Source of the DNA: Paludibacter propionicigenes
GTDB taxonomy: Bacteria > Bacteroidota > Bacteroidia > Bacteroidales > JAIFNL01
Length of the DNA stretch: 50,980 bases
Assembly (NCBI GenBank): GCA_020721325.1
Contig: DYNA01000009.1
Coordinates: 1 to 50,980 of the forward strand
Reading direction: 5' to 3'
In this document: positions 27,984 through 37,217 of the stretch, one piece after another
Layout of the letters: each line of letters opens with the position of its first letter
Numbering within the stretch: position 1 is the first letter of the stretch
Program-made: the position numbers and the translations under genes
Notes under the pieces: model-generated
Databases searched by the model: none
What the model was told of the DNA's origin: nothing
Seen by the model: only the letters and a program-made list of their open reading frames with translations

Positions 27984-28098
27984 AATAGATAGTGTTAAAA
28001 TTATAAAAAAATATCGTTTAAATTTTATTATAGAAAAAAAAATAAATCTTTAAAATTTAAAAAAAACGAATTTTTTTTAAAACACAACACTATCTATT
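27984..28098. repeat. Long-spaced inverted repeat in a promoter region
   Basis: AATAGATAGTGTT at 27984-27996 is inverted exactly at 28086-28098 (13 bp). The 89-nt interior repeats the theme with TAAATTTTA/TAAAATTTA and CGTTT/AAACG, so the whole segment can fold as one extended, A/U-rich hairpin. It lies between the synthetase stop and the promoter at 28163, so it may be a 3' structure of the upstream gene or a transposable relic. Confidence 0.55.
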
Positions 28099-28162
28099 TT
28101 ATAAAAAAACTTTTACAAGAAAAAACAAAAACCGGAAAAACTTTTTTTATTTTAAGAATATT

Positions 28163-28193
28163 TTGTTCAAATCAATGCTTTTATTTACCTTTG
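28163..28193 (+). promoter_or_regulatory. Promoter of the SpoIIE-type phosphatase gene
   Basis: TTG at 28163-28165, exactly 20 nt, TACCTTTG at 28186-28193. The -7 box overlaps the TTG codon at 28191 that would otherwise be a possible start, which excludes that start and favours the ATG at 28218. Confidence 0.65.
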
Positions 28194-28217
28194 GAAAACT
28201 ATTTACTCAAGCTAAAT

Positions 28218-29414
28218 ATGCTCAATTCAAAATCAATATCATCAGAAAAATTCAATCCGATTCTTAATCAGGATAACGATAAAAATGTGCCAAAATTAGA
28301 CGATAATGATACCGAAAAAAAGCAAAAAAGACCCGAAAACGACAAAAAAAATAAAGATTCGGAAGAAAATTTTAAGAAAAAATACATCAAAGCCCGCAAC
28401 AAAACCATCGATTTGTTTGGCAGGCACATGGACAATATTAAATTAAAAAACGAAATAAAACTGCAACGCGATGAAATAGAACGTCAAAAAGAAAAACTTG
28501 AATTGGCTTACAACCGCGCACGAAGGCGAACCATTGAACTTTATGGAAAACATACTGATTTAAAAAAAGCAAAGCAACGTATTGAATACCAACAACTTGA
28601 ATTAATAGAAACCAATGCAGCACTTCACCAAAAAAGCCGTGAAATAAACGACAGTATAGAATATGCAAAAAAAATACAACAAGCTACTCTGCCCTCGGAA
28701 CAAGATATGAGGCATTTTATTGAAAACTTTTTCGTACTTTTTATGCCTCGCGATGTGGTAAGCGGCGATTTTTTTTGGTTTTACAAATTTGAAAAAATAC
28801 TGTACATAGCCGTTGCAGATTGCACCGGACATGGTGTTCCGGGTGCATTTATGTCTATTTTGGGCAGCACTTTGCTCGATGATATTGTGAGCAGCGAAAA
28901 ATTTTCTTCTCCGGCATCAATTTTAAATGAACTCAATAAAAAGGTTACGCAAGCACTAAAACAAGACAAAAACAACTACGACCAAGCCGATGGAATGGAT
29001 ATTACGCTTTGCAAAATAGATGTTGAAAATCAAGAAATGGAACTTGCTTCGGCTAATCAAGATACCTATTTATTTATTGACAGCGAATTTATAAGCATTG
29101 AAAACGATTTGTTTTCTGTAGGTGGAAATATGACAAAAGACAGCGAAATTGAATTTACAAATCGTCATTTTATCATAGAACCCAATACTACCATTTACCT
29201 TTTAACCGATGGTTATAAAGACCAATTTGGCGGAAAAACCAATAAAAAATACGGTAGTTTTAAAATGCAAGAAATCCTTAAAAATTCAAGCAAATTAGAT
29301 TTTAGTCATCAAAAAGAATTTTTATATAAAGAATTTTTAAGTTGGAGAAACAAAAATAAGCAAATAGACGATGTTTTGGTTATTGGAATTGATTTAAATA
29401 GCATTCAAATTTAG
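28218..29414 (+). CDS. SpoIIE/PP2C-like serine phosphatase with coiled-coil N-terminus
   Basis: 398 residues from the ATG at 28218 (upstream codons are inside the promoter). A disordered acidic start is followed by a long coiled coil (about 40-150) holding two copies of a similar motif: ARNKTIDLFGRHMD and ARRRTIELYGKHTD. The C-terminal PPM domain is intact: GDFFWF, ADCTGHGVPGAFMS (metal Asp and loop), DGMDIT, DGYKDQFGG and IDDVLVIGI. Such proteins dephosphorylate partner-switch anti-sigma antagonists or response regulators. No sensor or membrane domain is present, so input probably comes through the coiled coil. No anti-sigma or anti-anti-sigma partner is adjacent. Confidence 0.9.
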   Translation: MLNSKSISSEKFNPILNQDNDKNVPKLDDNDTEKKQKRPENDKKNKDSEENFKKKYIKARNKTIDLFGRHMDNIKLKNEIKLQRDEIERQKEKLELAYNRARRRTIELYGKHTDLKKAKQRIEYQQLELIETNAALHQKSREINDSIEYAKKIQQATLPSEQDMRHFIENFFVLFMPRDVVSGDFFWFYKFEKILYIAVADCTGHGVPGAFMSILGSTLLDDIVSSEKFSSPASILNELNKKVTQALKQDKNNYDQADGMDITLCKIDVENQEMELASANQDTYLFIDSEFISIENDLFSVGGNMTKDSEIEFTNRHFIIEPNTTIYLLTDGYKDQFGGKTNKKYGSFKMQEILKNSSKLDFSHQKEFLYKEFLSWRNKNKQIDDVLVIGIDLNSIQI

Positions 29415-29531
29415 ACGAAACATTTTTTCAAAAAAATATCAAATCATTTTATACAAAAAAAAACAGTTATTTTTTCATTTTTTACTGTAAATGATTAATT
29501 TTGCCCAATTTTAAAAAAAACAAAAAATAAA

Positions 29532-31583
29532 ATGAAAAAAACAGTATTTATCATTTATCTTGTAATCAACTCATTAATAAGCTTTTCGCAAAAAAGCGGG
29601 TTTGTAAAATTGGAACAGAATAAATTTGAAGAAGCCCAAGAAATTTTTGATTTTTTTTTAGAAGAAAATTCTGAAAATCCAACAGCGTTAATGGGTTTGG
29701 CATCACTTTACAGCCATCCAAAGTATAAAAATTATAGCATTCATTTAGCTTTTGATTACATCAAAAAAGCCAAAAATTCTTTTTTAATGCTTTCGCAAAA
29801 TGAAAAACACGAAATAAGTGATATTTGTGATGAAAAAAAAATAAACAGCTATTTTGATAATATAGAAAAAGCACTTTTTGACTATTCAATAGCGAAGGGT
29901 GAAATGGAATTGAAAAATTTTTTGGCAAAAAATCCTGAAACGAAATTTAAAACAGAAATCGAAAAAAACCTACTTTTATACACAAAATTAGAAAATCTTA
30001 AATTAGAAAACTCTATTGAGAAATACAATCAATTTATAACTCAAAATTCCAATTTTATTGGTATAAAAGTAGCTGAAGATGAGAGAAATAAGCTTGCTTT
30101 TCAACAAGCCCAAAGCCTCAATACACAAAATTCATATTCGGAATTTATCGAAAAATATCCCTTTGCGCAGCAAATAGAAGATGCTTACAATGAGCGTCTT
30201 AAATTAGATAGCATCGAAATATTAATTGAAACTTTTCGAGGAAATGCTGAGAGAAACTTTTATGGTAAAAATCCACCCGAAAACTTAAATTTAATTTGGA
30301 AATTAAATTTAGGCAGCGGGCAAAGCAAAGTAAAAGATATGCCCAAAGTCTGGCAAGGAGCCGGCTGGACTGGACAGCCACTTTTAGTATCTGAGAAGGG
30401 CAAAATTTACCTTTTGCAGGGTGCTTACGACTATAATTTGCGAAAAATTGATACAGAAACCGGAAAAGTGGTGTGGAAATACACTTTTGACGACATTTTG
30501 AAGGGTACAGGAACGCTTTGGGTCAATAAAAAAGCCAAAAATATAGAAGAAAGATACATAATTTTGCAAGGAAGTCGCTACGGACAGAATCTCGACCCCG
30601 AATTTGATGATGTTGTTCCAAGTTTTCGAGCAATTTCATACATTTCGGGCAAAGAAATTTGGAAAATGAGCAGTTCAAAAACATTGAGTTACAGCCGCGA
30701 TGTGGACGGTTCGGCACTCATCATCAATGATACGGCATACATTGGCTTAGAAAACGGACTTTTTACCGTTTTTAATCCAAACCCGAATTTTGCAAAAGAC
30801 ACTTTAGGCATTTTTCAGCCCCAAATTTACAGTCAAACTTGGCTTTATCGAAAACGTGATTATGTCGAAAACAGTTCAAATTTGGTTACAGAAAGCTCTC
30901 CAACACTTTTAAAAAACAGAGTTTTTTTGACTTCCGGTTCTGGACATGTTTATGGTTATAATTTGAAAACCAAGCATTTAGATTGGGATTATTACATTGG
31001 TGCCGATTTAGATGGTTCGGCTGTGGTTTCGCACGACGATAAATTATTGGTATCGCTTGAAAAAGAGTTTATTAAAGGACAAGGCGGTGTTTTAAAATTA
31101 AATACCGAAAAACCTATAAAAGACTGTATTGAATGGTTCTTTCCTACTGAAAATAAGATATTTGGCGAGTGGGAAGGAGGCATTATTGGCACTGTTGCTA
31201 CAAACGAACATTGCATAAAGGAAAATAATTTTGCACCTTTAATAGCTTTTATGGGTATAGATGGTTGGTTGTATGTAATTCATAATGAGAAACTTGCTCA
31301 AGGTGTATTGGTCAATTCACCCAATTTGGATAAAAAATTACCCACGCCTGAATTTGTTTTTAAATATCGAATAAATCCATCTATTTCGTCTCCTATTTTT
31401 GTAGGAAATAAACTCATAGCTGCAAGTAGCACAGGCATTTACCTGTTTGAATACGATGAAAATTTACATTTCAAACTCAAAGCCTCAAAAACCGGAAGTA
31501 ATTTTGAAGCATCGCCAATTGTTTGGAATAAAAGAATTTACATAGCCTCGCGCGATGGGTATTTGTATTGCTTTGGCGAATAA
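29532..31583 (+). CDS. Secreted PQQ-like beta-propeller protein with TPR-like N-terminus
   Basis: 683 residues. Signal peptide about 1-20 (ends LISFS). Residues 20-235 are helical with TPR-like repeats (EEAQEIFDFFLEEN..., SYSEFIEKYPFAQQIEDAY). From about 255 onward there are tandem beta-propeller blades with the WLY/W(K/R) pattern of PQQ-binding-like repeats (GQPLLVSEKGKIYLLQG, SALIINDTAYIGLENG, ASPIVWNKRIYIASRDG-type), as in BamB. It does not look like a true quinoprotein dehydrogenase: no catalytic Asp/Glu signature and no heme site. It probably acts at the outer membrane or periplasm as a scaffold or ligand-binding protein. A -7 box (TAATTTTG, 29496-29503) lies 29 nt upstream. Confidence 0.85.
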   Translation: MKKTVFIIYLVINSLISFSQKSGFVKLEQNKFEEAQEIFDFFLEENSENPTALMGLASLYSHPKYKNYSIHLAFDYIKKAKNSFLMLSQNEKHEISDICDEKKINSYFDNIEKALFDYSIAKGEMELKNFLAKNPETKFKTEIEKNLLLYTKLENLKLENSIEKYNQFITQNSNFIGIKVAEDERNKLAFQQAQSLNTQNSYSEFIEKYPFAQQIEDAYNERLKLDSIEILIETFRGNAERNFYGKNPPENLNLIWKLNLGSGQSKVKDMPKVWQGAGWTGQPLLVSEKGKIYLLQGAYDYNLRKIDTETGKVVWKYTFDDILKGTGTLWVNKKAKNIEERYIILQGSRYGQNLDPEFDDVVPSFRAISYISGKEIWKMSSSKTLSYSRDVDGSALIINDTAYIGLENGLFTVFNPNPNFAKDTLGIFQPQIYSQTWLYRKRDYVENSSNLVTESSPTLLKNRVFLTSGSGHVYGYNLKTKHLDWDYYIGADLDGSAVVSHDDKLLVSLEKEFIKGQGGVLKLNTEKPIKDCIEWFFPTENKIFGEWEGGIIGTVATNEHCIKENNFAPLIAFMGIDGWLYVIHNEKLAQGVLVNSPNLDKKLPTPEFVFKYRINPSISSPIFVGNKLIAASSTGIYLFEYDENLHFKLKASKTGSNFEASPIVWNKRIYIASRDGYLYCFGE

Positions 31584-31696
31584 AAAAACGTACTATTTTT
31601 GGAAAAAATAAAATCCAAAAACCAATTTTTTAATTATCTTTGCAAAAAATTTGAAAATAAAAACTTTCAACAAAAGTGATATTAAAATAACATAAA

Positions 31697-32419
31697 ATGG
31701 GAAGAGCATTTGAATTTAGAAAAGCCAGAAAATTTAAACGTTGGGGCGCCATGTCAAAAACGTTTACAAAGATAGGAAGAGAAATAGCAATAGCTGTAAA
31801 AGCTTCAGGTTCCGACCCACAAAGCAACTCACGTTTAAGAATTTTAATTCAAAACGCCAAAACGGCTAATATGCCCAAAGAAAATGTAGAACGAGCTATA
31901 AAAAAAGCTTCGGGCAAAGAACAAAAAGATTACAAAGAGATTGTATATGAGGGATATGCGCCGTTTGGTGTAGCTGTAATAGTAGAAACCGCAACCGATA
32001 ATTCCACTCGAACGGTAGCTAATGTTCGCAGTTATTTTACCAAAGCCGGCGGTTCATTAGGCACTTCGGGGTCGGTAGAATTTATGTTTGAACATAAATG
32101 CAATTTTAGCGTAAAGCAAAAGGAAGGCATTGACCTTGAGGAACTTGAACTTGAACTCATTGACCTTGGAGTAGAAGAAATTTTTGCCGAAGACAATTCA
32201 TTTATGATTTATGGACATTTTTCAGCTTTTGGTGCTATTCAACGGTATTTGGAAGAAAATGGATTTGAAATTTTAAGCTCCGAATTTGAACGTATTCCTC
32301 AGGATACCAAAGAATTAACCGAAGAACAAATGGAAAAAGTTGAAAAAATGCTTGATAAATTTGAAGAAGATGATGACGTAACCAATGTTTTTCATAACAT
32401 GAAGGAACGCTCGGAATGA
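31697..32419 (+). CDS. yebC: YebC/PmpR-family (TACO1-like) protein
   Basis: 240 residues, the family length. The conserved opening MGRAFEFRKARKFKRWGAMS and the domain SDPQSNSRLRILIQNAKTANMPK are diagnostic of YebC. Members are DNA-binding regulators in some bacteria and, in the TACO1 branch and recent bacterial work, translation factors relieving stalls at proline-rich sequences. A -7 box TATCTTTG at 31635-31642 lies 55 nt upstream. A strong terminator follows 2 nt after the stop. The C-terminal acidic tail (EEDDD) is ordinary. Confidence 0.95.
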   Translation: MGRAFEFRKARKFKRWGAMSKTFTKIGREIAIAVKASGSDPQSNSRLRILIQNAKTANMPKENVERAIKKASGKEQKDYKEIVYEGYAPFGVAVIVETATDNSTRTVANVRSYFTKAGGSLGTSGSVEFMFEHKCNFSVKQKEGIDLEELELELIDLGVEEIFAEDNSFMIYGHFSAFGAIQRYLEENGFEILSSEFERIPQDTKELTEEQMEKVEKMLDKFEEDDDVTNVFHNMKERSE

Positions 32420-32421
32420 AT

Positions 32422-32452
32422 AAAAAAGCCTGCAAAATTTGCAGGTTTTTTT
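32422..32452 (+). terminator. Terminator of yebC
   Basis: CCTGCAA/TTGCAGG stem with a 3-nt loop, extended by an A-run on the left and a T-run on the right. It starts 2 nt past the stop codon. Confidence 0.9.
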
Positions 32453-33253
32453 ATTAAAAAAATCTTCTAATTTTTTAATGTTTTGTTCTATAAAAAAAAC
32501 TTTATGCTCCGAAAATTAAAAAAATTAAAACATTTTTCCCAAAACACAATTTTTTCCCATTCTTTTACTTTTTTAATTCACGATTATATTGATTAACAAA
32601 ATATTAGAATTAAAACAAAAAAATAGCAGAAAACTTTTAAAAAAAAATATTTCTACAAAGTTCTTAAAAAAAATGAATTCAAAAAAATTTATTATCTGAA
32701 AAAAATAAACTTTTCCATAATCGTACTTATTTTCCAAATTATACCTTTTTATTTTTTTAAAATGCACAAATAAATAACTTATCTAAACTCTCACATTCGT
32801 TTAAAAAACATAAGTTTCAAAAAAGATTGGATATAAAAACATAAAGAAATAAATTTTGAATATAAATTTTACAGCCAAATTGCGAAAAAAAAGGATTGTT
32901 TTCGATTTTTCTATTTTATTTTTTGTAATAATTTAAAAAAATGAAACCAATTTTAAATAGCATATATTATTAATATTCAGATTATTATATTTTTTTTACT
33001 CAAGTGATGTTTTGTTAAAAAACGGGTTTTATAAAAAAAGAATCAGAAATTGAATTATTTTTTTTTGCACAAAATTTAAAAAAAATATATTTTTGAAAAT
33101 TAATAATTCTTTTTTTTTTAAAACGAAAAATTTTGTTTTAATGAAAAAATTCATAATTTGGTAAAAAAATAAAAGAAATGAGTTTTAGTATAAACTACTG
33201 AAATAAAGTAATTTAACAGACAGTAAATTGAAAATAATTTCAAATAAATAAAA
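32453..33253. other. Long A/T-rich spacer before clpC
   Basis: About 800 nt of A/T runs without any convincing gene. A Phe-rich 64-codon frame on the minus strand (32573-32767) looks like chance. The only feature seen is the clpC promoter at 33065-33095. Confidence 0.55.
33065..33095 (+). promoter_or_regulatory. Promoter of clpC
   Basis: TTG at 33065-33067, exactly 20 nt, TATTTTTG at 33088-33095. The leader would be about 150 nt. No CIRCE or CtsR-like repeat was recognised. Confidence 0.6.
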
Positions 33254-35749
33254 ATGGACGCAAGATTTTCGCAAAGAGTCAAAGATATTTTATCCTATAG
33301 CAAAGAAGAAGCCATAAGGCTTGAAAATGAATTTATTGGAACAGAGCATTTGTTTTTAGGCTTGTTGCGTGCCGGTGATGGTTCGGCTATTGAGGTTTTA
33401 GAATCGTTAGGTGCTGATTTAAAGAGAATTAGAACCGATATAGAATCCAAAGTTTTGAACCAAATCGGAACCAATTCAACTTTAAAAATCGATAATTTTC
33501 CAATTTTGGCATCAGCCGAAAGAGTTTTAAAATTGGTAAACCTCGAAGCCCGCGATGAAAACAGTAAAATTGCAGGTTCTATTCATTTGTTGCTGGCTAT
33601 TTTGCGCGACGAAAACAGTGTAGTTACAGAAACGCTTCGCCGCTATAATATTACATATCAAGATATTAAAGAATTTGGAAAAACCGATGTAATCGATTCC
33701 ATCCAACGCCGCGATGAAGATGACGACGACGATGAAGGATTTGATGAACCTCAAAAACCAAATTATTCCAAAACCAATTCATCTACCCCTTTTCTCGATA
33801 ATTTTGGCATAGACCTCACGGCTGCAGCCGAAAACAAAACGCTCGACCCGATTGTAGGTCGCGATGTTGAAATTGAGCGTTTGGTTCAAATTTTGAGTCG
33901 ACGCAAAAAAAACAACCCCATTTTAATTGGCGAACCCGGAGTTGGAAAATCGGCAATAGCCGAAGGTTTGGCACTTCGCATCGTAAATAAAAAAGTATCG
34001 CGTGTTTTGTTCAATAAACGCCTGATTACTTTAGATTTAGCTTCGATGGTAGCCGGTACAAAATATCGCGGTCAATTTGAAGAGAGAATAAAGTCGCTTT
34101 TGAACGAATTGAGTAAAAATAAAGATGTCATTCTTTTTATAGACGAAATTCATACCATGGTGGGAGCGGGCGGCGCAAGTGGTTCGCTCGATGCCGCTAA
34201 TATGCTCAAGCCGGCATTGGCTCGTGGCGAAATTCAGTGCATTGGTGCGACTACACTCGACGAATATCGCCAATATATTGAAAAAGATGGAGCTTTGGAA
34301 CGCCGTTTTCAAAAAATTATGGTCGATCCAACCACGGTTGATGAAACCATAGAAATATTGCACAATATCAAGGAACGCTATGAAAATTATCACAATGTTT
34401 GGTATTCAAAAGAGGCTATATCTGCATGTGCCAAATTAACAGACCGTTACATTAGCGACCGACATTTGCCCGATAAAGCAATCGATGCCCTTGATGAAGT
34501 AGGTTCGCGTATCCATATTTTCAATATCAATGTTCCCGAAAGGATAGAAAAAATGGAAAAAGAAATTGAAGAAGTACTTCAAAATAAAATTAATGCGGTA
34601 AAATCGCAACAATTTGAAGAGGCAGCCAATTTACGCGATTTAGAGCAAAAATTGATACAAAAGTTGGAATTAGAAAAAAAGAAATGGGAAGAAAATATTG
34701 TTAAAAATAAAGTAGAAGTTACGGAAGCCGACGTTGAAAAAGTAGTGGCAATGATGACTGGAATTCCCATTCAAAAAATAGCTCTTGCAGAAGGCGCACG
34801 CTTAAAACAGATGAACGATTTAATTGGAAATCAAATAATTGGTCAAGATGAAGCCATAAAAAAAGTGGTAAAATCTATTCAACGAAATCGCGCTGGATTA
34901 AAAGACCCGAACAAACCGATTGGTACGTTTATTTTTTTGGGTCCTACGGGAGTTGGTAAAACACAATTGGCAAAAATTTTATCGAAACATTTTTTCGACG
35001 GGGTAGATTCGCTTATTCGAGTAGATATGAGCGAATACATGGAAAAATTTTCTGTTTCGCGCTTGGTAGGCGCGCCTCCGGGTTACATTGGCTACGAAGA
35101 AGGTGGTCAATTGACCGAAAAAGTCCGCCGCAAACCGTATTCTGTAGTGCTACTCGATGAGATAGAAAAGGCTCACCCCGATGTATTTCATTTACTTTTG
35201 CAAGTGCTTGATGAAGGGCAACTTACCGATAGTTTAGGCAGACGAATCGATTTTAGAAATACCATAGTAATTATGACATCTAACATCGGCACACGCCAAA
35301 TTCAAGAATTTGGAACCGGAGTAGGTTTTTCATCAACAAAAGATGTGGACAAAGAAAATAAACTGGTAATTCAAAAAGCTTTAAAACGTGCATTTGCACC
35401 GGAATTTTTGAATAGAATAGACGATGTCATTTTATTCAATTCGCTCGAAAGAGAACACATGCACAAGATTATTGACATAGAATTAGAGCATTTGTACAAA
35501 CGAGTTTTAGAAATTGGATACAAATTTGAGATAACAGAATCTGCCAAAGATTTTATAGCCGAAAAGGGTTTTGATTCCAAATTTGGAGCGCGTCCATTAA
35601 AACGTGCTATTCAAAAATATTTGGAAGACGGTATGGCAGAAGTAATAATTGAAGCTTCTATAAATGAGGGAGATACCGTAAAAGTAGATTTATCGGAAGA
35701 CAAATTGGAAATAAAAATTTCTATTCTCAAAAAAGAATTACAAGAATAA
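33254..35749 (+). CDS. clpC: ClpC-type AAA+ unfoldase, ATPase subunit
   Basis: 831 residues. N-terminal Clp_N repeat domain 1-150, ending in a strongly acidic linker (EDDDDDEGF). First AAA module: Walker A GEPGVGKS (226-233), Walker B ILFIDEIH (about 293-300). A UVR-like helical middle domain about 430-470 (INAVKSQQFEEAANLRDLEQK) marks it as ClpC rather than ClpA or ClpB. Second AAA module: Walker A GPTGVGKT (about 563-570), VDMSEYMEKFSVSRLVG, LLDEIEKAH, and sensor TSNIGT. A ClpP-contact loop is likely in EFGTGVGF. It unfolds proteins for ClpP in the cytoplasm. The gene has its own promoter, and a small gene follows 60 nt downstream. Confidence 0.95.
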   Translation: MDARFSQRVKDILSYSKEEAIRLENEFIGTEHLFLGLLRAGDGSAIEVLESLGADLKRIRTDIESKVLNQIGTNSTLKIDNFPILASAERVLKLVNLEARDENSKIAGSIHLLLAILRDENSVVTETLRRYNITYQDIKEFGKTDVIDSIQRRDEDDDDDEGFDEPQKPNYSKTNSSTPFLDNFGIDLTAAAENKTLDPIVGRDVEIERLVQILSRRKKNNPILIGEPGVGKSAIAEGLALRIVNKKVSRVLFNKRLITLDLASMVAGTKYRGQFEERIKSLLNELSKNKDVILFIDEIHTMVGAGGASGSLDAANMLKPALARGEIQCIGATTLDEYRQYIEKDGALERRFQKIMVDPTTVDETIEILHNIKERYENYHNVWYSKEAISACAKLTDRYISDRHLPDKAIDALDEVGSRIHIFNINVPERIEKMEKEIEEVLQNKINAVKSQQFEEAANLRDLEQKLIQKLELEKKKWEENIVKNKVEVTEADVEKVVAMMTGIPIQKIALAEGARLKQMNDLIGNQIIGQDEAIKKVVKSIQRNRAGLKDPNKPIGTFIFLGPTGVGKTQLAKILSKHFFDGVDSLIRVDMSEYMEKFSVSRLVGAPPGYIGYEEGGQLTEKVRRKPYSVVLLDEIEKAHPDVFHLLLQVLDEGQLTDSLGRRIDFRNTIVIMTSNIGTRQIQEFGTGVGFSSTKDVDKENKLVIQKALKRAFAPEFLNRIDDVILFNSLEREHMHKIIDIELEHLYKRVLEIGYKFEITESAKDFIAEKGFDSKFGARPLKRAIQKYLEDGMAEVIIEASINEGDTVKVDLSEDKLEIKISILKKELQE

Positions 35750-35809
35750 AACGAACTAAAAAATAAATTTCTTGGTATTTTTTTTACACAAATAAAAATA
35801 AAAATTGGC

Positions 35810-36190
35810 ATGGAAATAGATGAAAGAATTAAGTGGATTGAAAAAAACGGGCATCATATCTTATTTCAAGATTTATCAAATTGTAGCAATCCGTCAAACG
35901 TGCGTAAGGTGTTAGATTCTTTTGTAAATGAGGTATTTAATGCAAAATACGAAACATTTAATACCCTTACCAATCTAATAGGAACAAAATTTGAACCTGA
36001 ATTATTTTTGTATATGAAAAATGTAGCCAAGAAAGTTCGTCCACGCCTTGCCAGCAGCAAGCGTGCCATGCTGGGCATCGATTCACCTTCGCGCATTATC
36101 ATGTTTAAAGGCATGAATTTATTTGCCGGAGGAAATCCTTCCATTGCTTTTAAAACAATGGAAGAAGCATTGGAATATTTAAGTTCCTAA
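35810..36190 (+). CDS. Small soluble protein downstream of clpC
   Basis: 126 residues, no signal peptide. It is alpha/beta with a Lys/Arg-rich centre (KVRPRLASSKRAMLGIDSPSR) and a C-terminal FKTMEEALEYLSS helix. The layout resembles SpoIIAA/STAS-like single-domain folds, but I cannot assign a family. It is likely co-transcribed with clpC (60-nt gap, no terminator between) and ends at a strong hairpin. Whether it is a Clp adaptor, as context suggests, is a guess. Confidence 0.65.
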   Translation: MEIDERIKWIEKNGHHILFQDLSNCSNPSNVRKVLDSFVNEVFNAKYETFNTLTNLIGTKFEPELFLYMKNVAKKVRPRLASSKRAMLGIDSPSRIIMFKGMNLFAGGNPSIAFKTMEEALEYLSS

Positions 36191-36253
36191 CCTTTTTTAA
36201 TACTGTAATGAACAGATAAATATTTTTTTATTTATTGTAACCATTTTATTTTC

Positions 36254-36290
36254 AAAACTTTCCGAAACTATCCAGCTTTCGGAAAGTTTT
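36254..36290 (+). terminator. Terminator after the clpC operon
   Basis: 14-bp perfect stem (AAAACTTTCCGAAA with TTTCGGAAAGTTTT), 9-nt loop, then CTTT. Its arm core AAAACTTTCC is shared with the hairpin at 12973. Confidence 0.75.
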
Positions 36291-36361
36291 CTTTAAAAGT
36301 ATAAAAGACGATATTTTTTTGTTCATTAAAAAAAAATAAAGTTCCTCAAAAAAAATAAAAC

Positions 36362-37180
36362 ATGGTAAAAAAAATACCTCTGATACGAAATACTGAATTT
36401 GGTAATTTTTTTCTTTTAGCCGGTCCGTGTGTGGTAGAATCGGAAGAAAATGTAATGTATATAGCCGAAAAAGTTGTACAAATTACCGAAAAACTTAAAA
36501 TTCCATATATTTTTAAAGCATCTTATAAAAAAGCCAACCGCTCTCGCTTAGATTCTTTTTCAGGAATAGGCGATGAAAAAGCATTAAAAATTTTAGCTAA
36601 AGTAAGGCAAACATTTAATATTCCAATAGTTACAGATATACATTCAGCCGAAGAAGCCTCTATGGCTGCTGAGTATGTAGATGTTTTGCAAATACCGGCT
36701 TTTTTATGTCGCCAAACCGATTTGCTTATTGCTGCTGCAAAAACCGGAAAATTTGTAAACATAAAAAAAGGACAATTTTTGAGTGGCGCCTCGATGCAAC
36801 ACGCTGCACAAAAAGTAGTTGATGCAGGAAATAATCAGGTATTTTTAACCGATAGAGGCACCATGTTTGGTTACCACGATTTAATAGTCGATTTTAGAGC
36901 TATACCGGAAATGCAACAGTTTGGTTTTCCGGTAATACTCGATATAACGCATAGTTTGCAGCAACCCAATCAGAGTACAGGAGTTACCGGTGGTCGCCCC
37001 GAAATGATTGAAACCATTGCCAAAGCAGGTATTGCGGTGGGTGCAGACGGTATTTTTGTCGAAACACACCCCAATCCGGCAGAAGCCAAATCAGATGGAG
37101 CTAATATGCTCAATTTAAAGTATTTAGAGAGTTTGCTATTCAAATTAGTCGTTTTAAGAAAAGCCATTTCAAATTTTTAA
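36362..37180 (+). CDS. kdsA: 3-deoxy-8-phosphooctulonate synthase
   Basis: 272 residues. It condenses phosphoenolpyruvate with arabinose-5-phosphate to Kdo-8-phosphate, the first committed step toward the Kdo of lipopolysaccharide. Family motifs are clear: LAGPCVVES (19-27), FKASYKKANRSRLDSFSG (58-75), VTDIHS, LQIPAFLCRQTDLL, and FLTDRGTMFGY. Cys and His residues around LQIPAFLCR and THSLQQPN fit the class of the metal-independent enzymes to be checked. The methyltransferase follows 37 nt later on the same strand. It does not carry a -33/-7 promoter of the standard form just upstream. Confidence 0.97.
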   Translation: MVKKIPLIRNTEFGNFFLLAGPCVVESEENVMYIAEKVVQITEKLKIPYIFKASYKKANRSRLDSFSGIGDEKALKILAKVRQTFNIPIVTDIHSAEEASMAAEYVDVLQIPAFLCRQTDLLIAAAKTGKFVNIKKGQFLSGASMQHAAQKVVDAGNNQVFLTDRGTMFGYHDLIVDFRAIPEMQQFGFPVILDITHSLQQPNQSTGVTGGRPEMIETIAKAGIAVGADGIFVETHPNPAEAKSDGANMLNLKYLESLLFKLVVLRKAISNF

Positions 37181-37217
37181 AAATTCAAGAAATTATTCAT
37201 ATTAACAACATTATTTC

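Noticed and set aside
28191-28217. TTG start for the SpoIIE-type gene
   Set aside because: It lies in the -7 box of the predicted promoter, so it cannot be translated from that transcript; the ATG at 28218 is preferred.
32573-32767. 64-codon minus-strand frame before clpC
   Set aside because: Phe/Asn/Lys-rich product of A/T homopolymers, no start context, no family.
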